The notes under the pieces: model-generated
What the model was told of the DNA's origin: nothing
Databases searched by the model: none
Seen by the model: the letters and a program-made list of their open reading frames with translations, nothing else
Assembly (NCBI RefSeq): GCF_902706285.1
Contig: NZ_CACSKD010000009.1
Location: 62,001-126,000, forward strand
Source of the DNA: Rhizobium sp. 18055
GTDB lineage: Bacteria > Pseudomonadota > Alphaproteobacteria > Rhizobiales > Rhizobiaceae
Direction: 5' to 3'
DNA length: 64,000 nt
Program-made: the position numbers and the translations under genes
In this document: piece after piece, positions 63,899-64,000 of the stretch
How positions within the stretch are numbered: the first letter of the stretch is position 1
Layout: every line of letters begins with the position of its first letter

Positions 63899-64000
63899 AT
63901 GGACCGCGAAGTCTCTCGCTTCAGCATCATTGCCGGTTGGCTTCTGAGTTTTGTCGTGTCGCTGGCATTGCTTGCCGATGCCGGCGTCAATATTTTCTCT
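63899..64000 (+). CDS. DoxX-like membrane protein, cut by the window end
   Basis: The first 34 codons read MDREVSRFSIIAGWLLSFVV then SLALLADAGVNIFS, a polar start and one hydrophobic helix, as in small DoxX-family proteins. The frame is open to the window end. ATG 63890 in the same frame is an alternative. No strong ribosome site is visible. About a quarter of the protein is seen, so the assignment is tentative. Confidence 0.5.
   Translation, partial: MDREVSRFSIIAGWLLSFVVSLALLADAGVNIFS

Overview
The window is chromosomal DNA of an alphaproteobacterium, almost certainly a member of the Rhizobiaceae (Rhizobium/Agrobacterium/Ensifer group). The evidence is high GC with densely packed genes, several LacI-controlled sugar loci, a split three-gene proton-translocating transhydrogenase, an aa3-oxidase subunit IV gene, a CtrA-type box pair, and dispersed palindromic repeats of the type seen between rhizobial genes. 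I see no rRNA, tRNA, CRISPR array, prophage or intact insertion sequence.

Layout. 1-9300: the end of a drug-efflux type MFS gene, an exported alpha/beta hydrolase, a xylose locus (LacI regulator, xylB, xylA, a hydroxypyruvate-isomerase-like gene) and a divergent SDR/HxlR pair. 9360-17118: a second LacI regulator divergent from a sugar ABC importer (ATPase, permease, binding protein), followed by a TIM-barrel isomerase and a Gfo/Idh/MocA dehydrogenase; near-identical operator palindromes lie between the regulator and the importer, with a related one before the isomerase. 17302-21150: DoxX, two overlapping esterase genes and a family 1 beta-glucosidase. 21459-24068: metNIQ methionine importer behind a structured leader. 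24179-31538: FMN reductase, a GGDEF/EAL protein, trhO, CHAD/CYTH pair, eda and small envelope genes. 31729-35021: a NicO/DUF1007 metal export pair, a LysR regulator and a PemK-type toxin-antitoxin pair. 35569-45044: an ornithine/lysine decarboxylase with a long leader, acetyltransferases, a GGDEF cyclase, cysE, a CobW/WD40 zinc-type pair behind a possible Zur box, a PIN-type toxin-antitoxin pair and a creatininase-family gene. 45230-52871: MarR, LacI plus 2-hydroxyacid dehydrogenase, a two-component system, a lipoprotein and a PuuD-type hydrolase. 53176-56700: a TRAP transporter whose binding protein converges on its membrane subunits. 57068-64000: a GGDEF/EAL protein with a degenerate GGDEF site, a FeeM-like N-acyl amino acid synthase gene behind two CtrA-type boxes, the cox subunit IV gene, the transhydrogenase genes and the start of a DoxX-like gene cut by the window end.

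Together the first third reads as plant-derived carbohydrate use (xylose, acetylated xylan fragments, beta-glucosides and an unidentified sugar). The rest is housekeeping, metal homeostasis and c-di-GMP signalling. The least explained items are the ABC/TIM/Gfo sugar operon, the metN and decarboxylase leaders, the 44-residue membrane protein at 37515-37649, and the FeeM-like gene with its CtrA-type boxes.
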